Positions 22,421-33,823 of a stretch of DNA of 64,000 nt are shown here, in pieces (within the stretch, counting starts at the first letter, position 1; every line of letters begins with the position of its first letter). The position numbers were made by a program, and so were the translations under genes. Origin of the DNA: Linanthus parryae (Eukaryota; Streptophyta; Magnoliopsida; Ericales; Polemoniaceae); NCBI GenBank assembly GCA_023055425.1, contig JALGPY010000005.1, forward strand, positions 77,045,495 to 77,109,494, read 5' to 3'. The notes under the pieces are model-generated. The model had not been told where the DNA came from, made no database searches, and saw nothing but the letters and a program-made list of their open reading frames with translations.

Positions 22421-24117
22421 ATGATGAATGGCAGTGTCGGATTACGTTCCAGGCCTCGTGGGTCGGGATACACCTTCTCAGGATGTTATCGGCCCCCCGT
22501 TTGAATAGGTACGGGTCATCCCAGAAATACTGTCGGCTTTCAGAAACGAACCGTTTCCGCTGAGACGGGGTAAGATCCTCGGGAAGCGTGCCAGTTACCA
22601 AGTAATTGGCTATGGCATAATACCACGGTCTCCCGATTTTCACTGCCATGATGTGCTCGTCCGGGAAGTTTTCCTTGATCGGTACCGGATCCACCTTAAC
22701 ATTCTCAAGCCTGGATAGGTGATCCGCCACCACGTTCTCAACTCCCTTCTTGTCCCGGATTTCCACGTCGAATTCCTGCATCAGTAACAGTCTCGGTTTC
22801 GCGTCCTTCTTGTCCAGCAGGTATTTCAGGGCACTAAACGATAACTTTTGACCCGACCAAATAGGGCCTGAATTTGTCCAGGGCATACACCACGACCAGC
22901 AGTTCCTTTTCTGTCGTGCCATAGTTGAGCTGGGCATCGTTGAGTACCCGACTCGCATAATAAATCACGTGGCAGACTTTATCCTTTCGCTGCCCAAAAA
23001 CTGCCCCGATTGCGCAGTCGCTGGCGTCACACATCAGCTCAAACGGGAGTGACCAATCTGGTGTAGTTATAACCGGGGCTGTGGTCAGCTTCTCTTTTAA
23101 ATGGTCAAAAGCCTGCCGACATGCTGCGTCAAAATCAAAGGGTACGTCATTTCCGAGTAAAGTGCAGAGTGGCTTTGTGATCTTGGAAAAGTCTTTGATG
23201 AACCTCCGGTAAAATCCTGCATGTCCCAGAAAACGTTTGATCGCCCTTACGTTTGTCGGGTATGGAAGCTGCTTTATCACCTCGATCTTAGCCGTGTCCA
23301 CCTCGAGTCCCTTGCTGGAAATTCTGTGACCCAGCACGATCCCCTCGGTGACCATAAAGTGATATTTTTCCCAATTGAGCACCAAATTCGCCTTCTTGCA
23401 TCGGATTAGAACCTGACTCAAATGGTACAGGCAGTCATCGAAATTGTCCCCGAATAGTGAAAAATCGTCCATAAAGACCTCCAGATTTTTCCCGATCATG
23501 TCGGAAAAAATGGCCATCATACATCTCTGGAACGTGGCTGGAGCATTACACAACCCGAACGGCATGCGCCGAAACGCGAACGTACTGTATGGGCAGGTAA
23601 ACGTCGTCTTTTCCTGATCTTCCGGGGCTATGCAAATCTGGTTGTACTCGGAATACTCGTCCAGAAAACATTAATAGGCGTGGTGGGCAAGCTGGTCCAG
23701 CATCTGGTCCATGAATGGTAGCGGGAAGTGGTCTTTCAGTGTTGCTTCGTTTAGCCTCCGATAGTCCATGCAGATCCGCCAGCCTGTAACGGTGCGCTGC
23801 GCAATCTGTTCCTGGTCATTATTCTGCACCACCGTAATACCCCCCTTTTTGGGCACGCACTGGACCGGGCTGATCCACGTGCTGTCTGATATGGGGTATA
23901 TGATTCCCGCTTCCAGCCACTTCATGACCTCTTTTCGCACAACGTCCTTCATGTTTGGATTCAGTCTCCGTTGGGGCTGAATCACCGGTTTCTTGCCTTC
24001 TTCAATTCGGATCTTGTGCATGCAATAGGAGGGGCTGATCCCCTTGATATCTGCAATCGTCCAGGCGATTGCTTCCTTATGCTCTCGCAGTACCTCCAAC
24101 AGTTTCTGCTCCTGTTC
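22419..24117 (-). pseudogene. Reverse transcriptase and RNase H of element 1
   Basis: The minus-strand pol frame has the RT fingers/palm motifs WRICMDYRRLNEA, FPLPFMDQML, MPFGLCNAPATFQRCM and the active site VFMDDF (about 23475-23464; FMDD replaces the usual YxDD, as is usual in this lineage). RNase H follows ([48 protein letters not shown]). Breaks are a TAA at 23671-23673 within RT, a frame change with lost codons near 22840 within RNase H, and a TAG at 22419-22421. It would copy element RNA to cDNA in a working copy. Confidence 0.92.
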
Positions 24118-24988
24118 CTAAGATAAACGAGACGAAACAATTACGGGCAGAGTACTATTATCACCAATGTACGCATACCTGAGATGGCCTGGGAGCGGTT
24201 TCAGCTCCAGTGCGGGTGGCTCCTTGAGTGACGGGACCAGAATCATCTTTTGCCCGCCGTCTTCGTCTCGGTGCAAAGTGGTCCAGTCCTCGGCTCTCAT
24301 GACGTGCTCGCACCGAGTCTTCTCCTTTTCTTCCCCGTACATGCTGTCTATCTCTTCCCACAATTGGTCCATCTCCTCGTTTTCCCAGCCTTCGTCAACC
24401 ACGTCTATGGCAAAGATATCCTCGTGGTCGTAGTAATTTGGCAGTTGCAGATTTTTGAAAACGTTGAATTTCACCTTTTCCTCGTTAATCTGCATGGTCA
24501 GCTCCCCGCTCTTGCAATTTATCATTGCTTCGCCCGTGGCCAAAAACGGCTTGCCAAGTATGAGCGATACCTCCCCTGCCTCCATGTCCAGGATGACAAA
24601 ATCTGCCGGAAAAATTAGCTCGCCGACTTTGACCAGAATATCCTCGATAACCCCATAGGCCTGTTTTATGGACATGTCTGCCATCTGCAGCATGATTCTG
24701 GTGGGTCGGGGTTCACCGACTTTCAAACTTTTGAAAATCGTCAACGGCATCATGTTGATGCTGGCCCCTAGGTCACACAGAGCCTTTCTTGTGTAAGCGT
24801 TACCTAGGGTGACCGGTATAACAAAACTGCCAGGATCCTTTCTCTTCCTCGGTAGCCCATTCTTCACACAATTGCTCACTTCTGCCGTCAGGTTTATGGT
24901 CTCGAAATCGCTCATCCGCCTCCTTCCATACAAGATGTCCTTGAGGAATTTGGCATAAGTGGGCATCTTAGCCAAAGCCTCAGAAAAG
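24118..24988 (-). pseudogene. Aspartic protease region of element 1
   Basis: The open stretch 24975-24118 (minus) contains ALCDLGASINMMP, a retropepsin active-site motif of the D(L/S)GA type, and LILGKPFLATGEA, the second conserved block. It is the same frame as RT but ends with an in-frame TAG at 24118-24120. It is separated from gag by loss of one T in a T run near 24985-24990, which shifts the frame. It would cleave the Gag-Pol polyprotein. Confidence 0.88.
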
Positions 24989-26723
24989 GTATGTTGATCT
25001 GCAGTTGTTTGAACATTTCGAGAAACCTGGCGTAGTCCTTGCTGTCGTCCCTCTTTCGTGTTCGCAAGGGGTATGGCACCTCCTTGGAGACAGGTACCGT
25101 TTCTGCATCTGTCTCGTTCTGCACTGCATCCTGCTCAATCGAGCCCTTCGGCTGGGGGCGGTCGACTGTGCTGTTATCCTGGCCCGACAAGTTGTGTTCT
25201 ACTTCTTTCGAATTTTCTGCACGTGCGTGGCTGGGGTACGGTGGATCCTACAGTGCCAATCCACTCCGAGTGGAGATAGCATTGATCTGAGCCCGTGGAT
25301 TGTTTACTGTATTCGAGGGTAGGTTTCCTGGCTGTCTCTCTGTTAGTTGCTGTGCTAACTGCCCCACTTGCACTTCCAAAGCGCGCAGTGACATTTTGGT
25401 TGTCTGCATGTCTGCTGTCAGGGCGTCCATGTGCTTGAAACGGGACTCCATGGTCTAGAACATGGACTTGATTTCCTTCATCTGAGAGTCGTATTGCTGT
25501 GCAGATGGGCCCGACTGAGCCTGCTGCGTCGGTGCAGCCTGCTGGGCTGGTGGCCTATGCTGGAACCCCGGTGCATAAACTTCTGCGTTCGGGTTTCCGT
25601 ACCGGAACCCGGGATGGTCTCTCGTACCCGGTCGGTACCGGCTCGTGTCCCACTGCTGCTGTACGTAATTGGTGTCTTCGGTCCTCAGTTCCTCAATGGC
25701 TGTGTCCAGATCGGGTTCTTCGACTGAGGCAACAGTCTTCTTATCCGAGTAGACTTTCTTGACCAAGTCATGAACGATCTTGGCCAGGTTGTCTATCCGG
25801 TCATCCTCTGCTGGTTCGGCTCTAGCCGTCATCCTGCGATCGTCAAACAGTCGGGTGTCCTGCTTGGCCAACTGCTTCATCAGGTCATACGCACCTTCTT
25901 TGTCCACGTGATACAAGAAGTTTCCCCCGGCCTCTCTGTCAATCCTGTCGGCGTTCTCCCTGTCTAGGGCGTGGTAGAAAACCTGCAGGATCTTCGCGTC
26001 TACAAAACCGTCGTTCGGGCACCGTTTTACCAATCTCATGAGCCTGTCTCATGCGTCTACCACCGTCTCCCCCATCTTCTGCCTGAATGACAGAATCTCG
26101 CTCTGTAACTGTATGAATCGGGAGGCGGGAGAGAACTTTGCCAGAAAATCTGCGACACACTCCTCCCATGTGGTGATGGATCGGGGTGGTCGGGATTCGA
26201 GCCAGTCTTTGGCCACTCCGTATAGGCAGTATGGGAATAAGATCAGCATGAGTGCCTCTGCTTCTACCCCCTTGTATCTGACCTTGTTGCAGTAATCCTC
26301 GAATTTCCCGATAAAATCGTTCGGGTCTTCGTCGGCCCTGCCATGAAACGGGCAGAGAGTTTGTACCGTCTGGATGGTGGATGGTTTGATGTCAAAGTGC
26401 TCGACGGTGATCTCGGGCACCACAATAGCTCGCTCATGCCCCCCGGTGGGGACTTCAAAATTTTCCACCAATGCTTTCCCAGATCGGTTATATGTTCTCT
26501 GGTTGCTTCGGGCAGCAAGTCCCGCTGTGACGAGTTCCTCGATGTATCGAGCCATCTGGGCTGGGGTACGTGTCTCTCGTTCCTGCCCACCGGCCTCAGT
26601 GTTCTCGGGCGTATCTCTATGGTTGGTTGCCATTCTGCTTTCTCGGTTTCTGCGGTTCTGTTCGGTGTACAGTCTTTCCGGGTTGTCGAGTGGTGACACC
26701 AAATCGCGAGGCAATCTGGGCAT
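24989..26723 (-). pseudogene. gag of element 1
   Basis: The ATG is at 26723-26721 (MPRLPRDLVSPLDNPERL). The frame contains the retrotransposon gag core (VEHFDIKPSTIQTVQ, DPNDFIGKFEDYC, LFPYCLYGVAKDWLESRP, TTWEECVADFLAKFSP) and downstream RPGTRDHPGFRYGNP and a coiled-coil-like segment (SLRALEVQVGQLAQQL). In-frame stops lie at 26049-26051 (TGA, probably TGG before), 25455-25457 (TAG) and 25248-25250 (TAG). The decayed gag of element 2 (56888-58309) is a clear homologue with the same order of motifs. Confidence 0.9.
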
Positions 26724-26846
26724 CAACTGAACAGTCCTGAAAACGCAGATTCAAAAACGCAGTGAGATAAAAAGAAAAATAACAAAACTGAAAATAAACG
26801 AAAACTCAGAAAACTAATTCTGACAACTAAATAGACCCTAAGAAGT

Positions 26847-26863
26847 CCCCGTCAACGGCGCCA
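26847..26863 (-). promoter_or_regulatory. Primer-binding site of element 1 (tRNA-Asp type)
   Basis: Six bases inside the 5' LTR end the element strand reads TGGCGCCGTTGACGGGG, complementary to the 3' end of plant tRNA-Asp with one mismatch. It primes minus-strand cDNA synthesis. Element 2 has TGGCGCCGTTGCTGGGG at 56753-56769. Confidence 0.88.
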
Positions 26864-27840
26864 AAAACTTGATGCGCAAACTAACGTGCTGTTCGCAAGT
26901 ATATGAATCTTGTAATACCGGGTGTAATTAAACTCGGGTGATCGTTCCCACGAGGACTATTTCGGGTTTTCTTGCGTCGTCAGTTTTGGTTAACCGAGTG
27001 TAGTAACAAGGAGGAGTAGGTTGTGATTGCCTTTTACTAAACTAAAAAAGAAGTTAAAACATAAACGTAAATAATTTTTGTGACGTTTTATGAAATAGGT
27101 TGAATCGGTTGTTACGATAATAGATGGGAACTAGGCTCCAGGATCCCCTAGGGTTTCTTCAAATTTCAGTTTTACGTTCGATTATGAAAACACTCAGCAG
27201 TTTCGATATCTGTGCAACGTAGCAGTTGTGCAGTGACTTTTCAGGTTCCACACGTAATCCCGATCCTGCAGACTTTCGGATTCTTGTTAAGCTGCCTAAG
27301 TCTGCAGTCTCGGTCTAAGCCTGTTAGGGTTTCTAACCTGTCCGAATGGCCCGGGTAAAATTCTCTAACAGTTGGTCTCACGTTTTTCAATGCTAGCCCT
27401 ATCTCCCTTTCTCTGGTCGGTCTATCAGGGTAAGGTACTAAATCCTGACTTTTCTTCCTAACCCTAACTTGACGTTTTCACCTACAAGCTCGGGTCTATA
27501 GCAATCCTGGGTGATCAATCCTATCATGCATATACGATAATAATCAAAGCCAAAATAACAGATACAACTTGCTGGATTAAGATAACAATCATGAATCCAT
27601 AAACGAAGTAGTCATAAAATCTGGATACGAAACCCTAGGTTCACCGAGAACCTAGGTAAGAAGTTTAGCTACGACTAGACATAATACAAAACGCAGTTTC
27701 TGAATATAAAGAGAGGGAACGAAATCAAACTAAGTCTTCGAATCTCGAATCGCTCTTCCGTGCTCTCCGTGAATGCTCTGACTTGCCCTTCGGTTGTGCT
27801 GACTATTGTGTTGTGTCTTCAAAACGAGACTGGACGTGTC

Positions 27841-27849
27841 TTTAAATAG
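27841..27849 (-). promoter_or_regulatory. TATA box in the 5' LTR of element 1
   Basis: CTATTTAAA on the element strand lies about 580 bp inside the LTR, which defines U3 as roughly 27850-28430. The palindromes at 27935-28019 lie about 90-180 bp upstream of it, where promoter-proximal factor sites are expected. Confidence 0.55.
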
Positions 27850-27934
27850 TGTTGTTTTTCCCCGAAACGCGTGCGCCAGAAATTACAGAATCTGCCATCA
27901 GTCCACCGACCTCGGAAAAAAAAGTCAAACTGGC

Positions 27935-28019
27935 TGCGTATATACGCAAGGCTGCGTATATACGCAACCAGGGCAAAAAATCCTCCAACCATCACCCTCC
28001 CTACCTGCGTATATACGCA
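27935..28019. repeat. Palindromes in the 5' LTR of element 1
   Basis: Perfect TGCGTATATACGCA at 27935-27948, 27953-27966 and 28006-28019. The first two are a pair at spacing 18. The third stands alone, whereas the 3' LTR has a second full pair there. Confidence 0.92.
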
Positions 28020-28430
28020 GGCAGGGGTTGGGGTTGGGGGCCCTGCTTGGTCCTTTGGTGGGCCTGGTTGGGTCCCCTGGGTCCCACTCTTCTGCCTGAC
28101 GCTCCCGGTTTGCCTCCCTTGGTGTTCTTCTGCTTTTCCGTGTTCCCGTCTTGACCCGGTCCTGTGCACGTTTCCCGAGACGGTCCCGGCTTGGTCCCGG
28201 CACGCTTCCCGATGCACCTTCCAAACCTTTTCCTGAAAAGGCAACATAGACGAAAACCCGCGATCATATCCAAATATAGCAATAAATGAGCAGAAATCCA
28301 GGAAGTACAAATAAACATCTCGTTCTAAATTCCCGAGGCATTCTAGGGCAATTTCCGGCAAAATACGCTATCTCCAGCACAAACACTCGTGAAATCAGGC
28401 TAAAAGATAACCCCTAATTGGGCGTTATCA

Positions 28431-28677
28431 TCCCACCAGGGGTGGTACCTGCAAACATGATAAAGGAAAAAACACCTTCTTTCTGGCAGAAAAGCCTGTA
28501 CTGTCGATCTTCATAAGGACCGGATGAATCAGAGGTCCCGGCTAACGAACCCTTGGGAGACATTCCTATAGCACAACATAGCTCTATGGGTCCATGGAAC
28601 TGGAACTCAGGTGGGTGAAAGGACAGAGGAACGCAGCGGAAAGTGCGGAAAGAATTTCGATTCGGGGGAGAAGACAT
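28431..28677 (-). pseudogene. Second PMD-locus gene, 5' part, cut by element 1
   Basis: The ATG is at 28677-28675. Upstream on the minus strand lies a TATA-like CCCTATATAAATCCCC (near 28745), so this looks like a gene with its own promoter. The product begins MSSPPNRNSF and contains no domain that I recognise. Element 1 inserted into the frame at the TCCCA duplication, and the frame reopens at 14966. The product would be short (about 115-120 residues if the TGA near 14880 is genuine). It may belong to the transposon that carries the PMD gene, but the link is by position and shared hairpin repeats only. Confidence 0.4.
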
Positions 28678-29061
28678 CTTTTCGATTACAAAAACCCAGA
28701 AGGGTAGTAGTGATGAAGAACAAAATAGCAAGGAAGAGGGGATTTATATAGGGCCCAAGGAGGACTCTTCAGTTGCCAGTAACGCCTCGAAAACCGGACG
28801 AGAATCAATGGCATTACTAAAGCATACGGCAGTATAGTAGCCATAGGTAATAATGAAGGGATAGGCTACTATGTGACAGTCACTCCTTATCAGGACGCCA
28901 CGTTGGCACGACGATTCATACAGTCATGATGGCTCCTAAGAATTTGAACCGTCATCAAGATATTGAATATTGAAATCTTTTCCAAGTACGGCAGATGGTG
29001 ACATACACGTGCTAGCTTATTTTCCCGCGAAAACGGTGAAATATCAAATAAAAGTATAAGC

Positions 29062-29125
29062 CTATCTCATAAGATAGCAACACGTGCGAAATGATGTGTA
29101 AGCCTATCTCACAGGATAGCAGTCG
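29062..29125. repeat. Two hairpin units related to the 13.94 kb array
   Basis: GCCTATCTCATAAGATAGCA and GCCTATCTCACAGGATAGCA, about 44 bases apart, share the CTATC/GATAG stem with the larger array. They lie between the two PMD-locus genes. Confidence 0.85.
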
Positions 29126-29474
29126 TACGAGAGATTACGCAAGGTTTACCCTTTTAAGGTGCAGCAGAAGCCGTCTCATCCGACTAAAGTCTTTTCCTAA
29201 ATAAGGACAAATACTATATTATTCGGCTAATGTTATTACCAGGGCAATGGAAAATACCCAATTTACCTGAAGAAGACAAGGCACACGAGGCCTAGCAGTT
29301 ATGTAAACAAAGACATAGCATGCAAAAGGGAGCGTTCCATAAAACCGCGCGGAAACACACGTGCGCCACAAACAATTGTCACAGAAAGTCAAAACATCCA
29401 GGCATCAGGGCCACAAGGAAAGGACATCAAACTTATAAGAGAGTCAAAGAAAGCGGATCAACAGTACTGCTGCT

Positions 29475-30070
29475 TCATTCCTTAAAAAAGTCTTTCAAGA
29501 GGGAGTCCCTCGCAGATAACTTAAGCGAGTTTGCTGCAAGCTCTGCGATGCGGGCTTTGCTCTCCTCATGATGCTTCAAGGCAGCTTCATACTCCCGGGC
29601 CATCTGTTCGTACGCTTCTCTGCGCGCGTCAAGGGCTGCTGTCTCCTCTCTGTAAGAAGTATACTCAGCTCCAAGACTGGCAGAATTGTTCTCTGCACGA
29701 GACAGTCCAAGTCCAAACGTCCCGCTGCAGTCTCTTGAAGTCTCTGTACGATCGCGAGAAGATCTTGGGCACTAGAAGCTGTGGTGCTTTCAGGAGTGGT
29801 TTTATATAATCTCTCCAAGAGAGCAGTCATCTCCCTAGAAACGATCTCCTCTGTCTTTCGGTGCCAGCTTTAGCACTCGAGCAAATGCAGCAGGAAAAGT
29901 CACGCGCACCTTCATCAGGCATTCTAAACAGGCTTGGTCAATATCTGCGCATAAAGGCGGGACAGAACAATCAGAAAGATGCGAGCCTAGGATTCAGAGC
30001 ATTATGAGAAGGGAGGTGAGTGAGCAGGTCCATCTGACGGAAAAGAGCAATTTCCTCATCGGAGCTAAGT
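29475..30070 (-). pseudogene. PMD gene, 3' part: linker and coiled-coil-like tail
   Basis: On the minus strand the PMD frame continues from 32201 across the solo LTR and stays open to a TGA at 29973-29971. Further down, frames at 29830-29576 and then another frame ending at 29477-29475 encode an Ala/Glu/Leu-rich, heptad-like helix (EESKARIAELAANLLKL). The change of frame and the early stop imply decay. This C-terminal coiled coil after a PMD is common in plant retroelement-borne PMD proteins. Confidence 0.45.
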
Positions 30071-32200
30071 TGCAACAACCCGTCCCAATCTTATCCGGTC
30101 CGGGACAAGATCGGGAGGGTGATGCTAAAAGTGACGGCGGAACTCAAAAGCAATACAATCCACAACTCATATATTAACATTAACAATTATATTAAGATCT
30201 GAGTCTTATACAAGAATCTGATTACTATTACAGTGATCAACTAACAATTTCTAACCACTACTTGTGAAGTCACTCTAAGTGAGTCTCGCGCCCAGCCCAA
30301 CCATAGTCACCAGCTTCTAGACCTGCGGTGGGAAGGAAAACAGGAACCGCAGTTTGAAAGTCAGCAATAAATACTGAGTGAGCAACACCCAAGCATGTCA
30401 AACACAGAAGAGAGATAAATTTTACAGTTCAACAATAAATAATAATAGTGACAGCGGAAGTAAAGGACAATTGAGTAATAAAAATATTCTCAAATTCCAG
30501 AAATTTCCATAAACCAACATTTAATTCATATCCAATATCCTCATATGAAAATTCCAATTCAATTTCAATAATCCAACTCTGATATTCTCATTCAATCATA
30601 AGCATCCAATTTCTCATAAACTGCCAATCCAGAAACATCCATTTTAATTTTGAGTTGAACGGGGAAAATCCAATCACAATATAATAAATCAATCTCAATC
30701 CCGCTTCCAAGACCTTAAGTGTCGACACCCCCCTAACAGGGTCTTTATGCCCAGAAGAAGTGAGTACAATGAGCCAATAAATAAGCAAATCCGACAAGTA
30801 TCAAATAAACCATACAATTTTGAGACATAACATAAAATTCACGTTTGACACGAAGGAAGCTCGGCACGCAAGGCTTGGCATGTATACTCACCTTAATTCA
30901 CAGAAATTAGCACATAAAAGCTTCTACGGACGTTTTTCATCCTCGTCTATGAACCTTTCGTCACCGTCACAAGAGCCGCGAGAAACGACTAAGAAACGAA
31001 GCGGGTCGAGTTCGACGAAATCGCCGCCGGAGATGAAAATCGACGGGCAATACCCAGTGGCTTTGGGCTTCATCTGAGCATTCCAATAGGTTGATCGGGC
31101 CTTATAGAGTCTGTAGAGACGAAGAGAGGGAAGTGGGTGGCCCTAGATCGGTTGGGCCGAGCTCGTCGCCGTAAAACATGGAGGTTCGGCGGCGGGACGG
31201 GTTCGGCGACTCTGCTGCTTCTTGTTGCCTCTTACTCAGCTTGTTTGCCTTCTTACAGGTTGAAACAGAGAGGGGACTGATATAGAAGGCAGCGGTTATA
31301 AGAAACAGAGAGATACGTAGGTGGTGGTGTTCGAGTGGTTTCTCGATGGTGGCTGCACGGTGGTGGTTGGTGGCTGTTATTACCAGCCGCTGCTGCTGCT
31401 GCATTCATAGCAGAGAGAGAAAGAGAAAGAAGAGGGAGCTGTAGCAGAGATTTAGAGAAGATATGGTGATGATGGAGGTGAAAATGGTGGTGGCGGTGTT
31501 GGTGCCTCTCGACGGTGGCAGCGGTGGTGATGGTGGTGGCCTTTGGCCACTGCCAGCTGCTGCTGTTGCTTCTCTGTTCGATACAGAGTCTAAGAGGAGA
31601 GGAGGATCAGAGAGAGATGGGGAGGTGATGGTGGACTTGGGTGTTGATGGTGATGGTGTTGGCGGTGAAGATGATGATGAAGGTGGTGGTGGCGTTAATG
31701 GAGGCAGTGGTGGTTGTGGTGGCTGCTGGGGGTGCCAGAAGGGGCAGGAGGGTTTAAATAGATGAGCTAGAGGGCGGTGAAGGAGGTTGGAGGCGGTGAA
31801 GTCGTGCTTGGTGGCGGTGATGATGCTTTTTCGTGAAGACAAAGGAAGAAGAAAGAGAAACAAATGAAAACCAAAGAATCTGCTGATGAAAAAACTCAAA
31901 TAAACTAATAGTTTTTGGAAAGTATTGGGTGTGGGCGACGTACTAACTGCTATAGTGATAGGGTGTAGTTTACTTACGAGAACTTGCGGTGGTTGCACAC
32001 GCGGCAACGACTGAAAGATAAATGAAACACACGCGAATTAATTACAAAATTTAACCCAATTTTTCCATAAAACCGTAGTCAAAATTCTTAATTAATAACA
32101 ATATAATTTTACTTAACTTATTATTTGCTTCTAAATTTTATTTTACCGCAAAAATTACTAAATTACTATTTTACCCCTAGTATTTAGACGGGGTGTTACA
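30071..32200 (-). mobile_element. Solo LTR (2.13 kb) inside the PMD gene
   Basis: It is bounded by TAAGT at 30066-30070 and 32201-32205. On the minus strand it starts TGTAACACCCCG and ends GTTGTTGCA, a form usual for plant Ty3/gypsy LTRs. There is no internal coding region, so it is a solo LTR left by LTR-LTR recombination. A CTATTTAAA TATA box is at about 31753-31761 (minus). The region 31400-31760 is rich in GGT/GGC repeats (CCACC on the other strand), and the open frames there (31405-32007 minus, 31463-31765 plus) are low-complexity artefacts. Confidence 0.9.
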
Positions 32201-32205
32201 TAAGT

Positions 32206-32735
32206 GCTTCCAAAGGATTGAAGGCCCCCATGCTTGGGAGCATCAGCAGGTTCTCCACATCTTCCAGAGTAGGTGTGGCCTCACGAGAGGAGAAATGGAA
32301 TGTGTGAGTCTTTGGTGAATATCGTGAAAATATGACATTTAGCATGTCCTGGTCAGCCTTAAGATTGAAACCCCTGGTCGCGCGAACGACATGATAAATT
32401 CCAGCATCCATCAGCACGGCCCCGTGATTGTCAAGAATATAGTAAGTCCACTCGTCCATCCAGTCCAGCTTCTCCAAGAAGGCTTGGAAGAGAACATCAT
32501 TGTAGGGGTAAAGGCCGGCCTCGATGCCGCATCTGTGAACATCATGAGCCTCTGCTAGATCCCACTCCTCTCTGTCTGGTTCAGGTTTCAATTCCAAGGC
32601 CGTGCCTGAAGAGGATGCCTCAAGGGCGTGCCCTCGGATGGAGGCCAAGTAGAAGTCATCACCCCCAAAGTAGGGGGCTTTGCGCCATAACTTACTGGGT
32701 AGTTCTGGGACTTCAGTAGCCTTTTTGGGAGCCAT
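32206..32735 (-). pseudogene. Plant mobile domain (PMD) protein, N-terminal part, interrupted
   Basis: The ATG is at 32735-32733 (MAPKKATEV); the longer upstream frame is less likely. The sequence has the aminotransferase-like plant mobile domain hallmark FSRYSPKTHTFHF followed by TPTLEDVENLLMLP, preceded by helices with WMDEWTYYILDNHGAVL. The gene is cut at 32205 by the solo LTR, and without the insertion the frame continues at 30065 for 31 more codons to a stop. PMD proteins occur both in plant retroelements/MULEs and as host silencing factors (MAIL1/MAIN). The surrounding repeats favour a transposon origin here. Confidence 0.75.
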
Positions 32736-32835
32736 TGTTGTAAGAAGAAGGAGACCATATCTCAATGATTGATGAAGCATGCAGAAGGAAAAAGGGGGGA
32801 GAAAGAAGTGTAAGAAATTAACTGCAAATTCCAAA

Positions 32836-33823
32836 AAAACAAAAGGTAGAGGTTCAAATCAAGATACCTTGTTCACGCCTGAGCACTCGAATTGCTATGG
32901 AAAAGTTGTCAATTTGATCGCAAACTTGATCAAAGGAATCTACTTCCTGTTGTGGGAGCTCTCTCCGATGCATACGAACTCAAAAGTGCAACAATGGAAA
33001 AGTTGCAATCGAAGGAATAGTAGGGTTTAAATAAACCCTTGAAGAGTCACGACTATTGACGTTTGATGAGCCAAGCAACGCTTCAATTGCTGGGAAGTCT
33101 GACGTTTGATTAGCTATCCTTGCCCTGAAAATAGGCGAATTCAGATGGCGATTGATTAACTCGACAGAAGCTACACTTCATCAAAGGCTAAACGGCGCTT
33201 CCCAAACCCTATATATGGATTATTCTGCCTTCCAGACATCGCTGGGAAAGCAGTCAAATCAAACATCTATTCTATAAAACAACATGATTTAACTAACGTG
33301 GCTTTTCAGCCTTAAATTAAATCAGTCACAGTCCTTAGATCTCACATATCACCCACTTAATTACCCACTACTTGAAAATTTATCCTCTCAGATTAATTTA
33401 CGTAACTTATCAAAAGTGTGTAAGAGCATAACTTGATGGGTAACATATAAAATTGCCCATTTTTATCATCTCCTCTAACAAAATCGGTTATAAAACGTGT
33501 TTTTTGGATGGTACTCGGACATGGGCAATTCCCTAGTGCCTGATAAAATGAGATGGAGGGAGTGAAAAGTAAATAGCTTCAATTCCTTGGTGGTGCCCGT
33601 GGAGTAACTAACATTTCCCCTGTCACCCATGCAAAGTCAGAGACTTCACTGACCATCAGCTTCTCTGGAAACTTGGCTTCATCTCCTCCACTGATGACTC
33701 TGATAACATCCGACCCACCTTCCATTATCCAAATCTTCCAACCACCAAAATCTCTCCTCTTCTCTACACGACGACCAATCGAACAACAACAATACCCAGA
33801 AAGAGAAAGAGAAAACCCAAATT
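32836..33823. other. Upstream region of the PMD gene and promoter side of OHP2
   Basis: Candidate minus-strand TATA motifs for the PMD gene are at about 33018 (TTATTTAAACC) and 33216 (CCATATATAGGG). A GACGTTTGAT motif occurs twice (33058 and 33101). On the plus strand the last 150 bp before the OHP2 ATG are pyrimidine-rich, as expected for a 5' UTR. Confidence 0.35.

Larger units (their letters stand above)
14967..28430 (-). mobile_element. Complete Athila-type Ty3 LTR retrotransposon (element 1)
   Basis: The element is 13,464 bp on the minus strand. In its own 5'-3' order it has: 5' LTR 26870-28430, PBS 26847-26863, gag, protease, RT, RNase H, integrase (end 21339), a spacer, a third ORF (20256-18458), a 1.9 kb spacer, a G-rich PPT (16548-16560) and 3' LTR 14967-16547. 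The LTRs start TGATAAC and end GCATCA (element strand). The TSD is TCCCA. The tRNA-Asp-type PBS, FMDD reverse transcriptase motif, large LTRs, no chromodomain and an ORF after integrase all point to the Athila lineage of non-chromoviruses. All reading frames are damaged, so this copy cannot make its proteins, though its LTRs and cis signals look whole. Confidence 0.95.
26870..28430 (-). repeat. 5' LTR of element 1
   Basis: 1561 bp, TGATAAC...GCATCA on the element strand. It is nearly identical to the left LTR, with visible scattered substitutions and small indels, so the insertion is not brand new. A TATA box and three palindromes are listed separately. Its outer end is followed by the TSD copy at 28431-28435. 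Confidence 0.95.

Noticed and set aside
28414..28434. Extension of the second PMD-locus protein into ITPN
   Set aside because: These residues come from the LTR of element 1; the original frame resumes at 14966.
31405..32007. 200-residue Pro/Ser-rich minus-strand protein
   Set aside because: It is low complexity arising from the GGT-rich tract in the solo LTR, with no domain and no support outside the tract.
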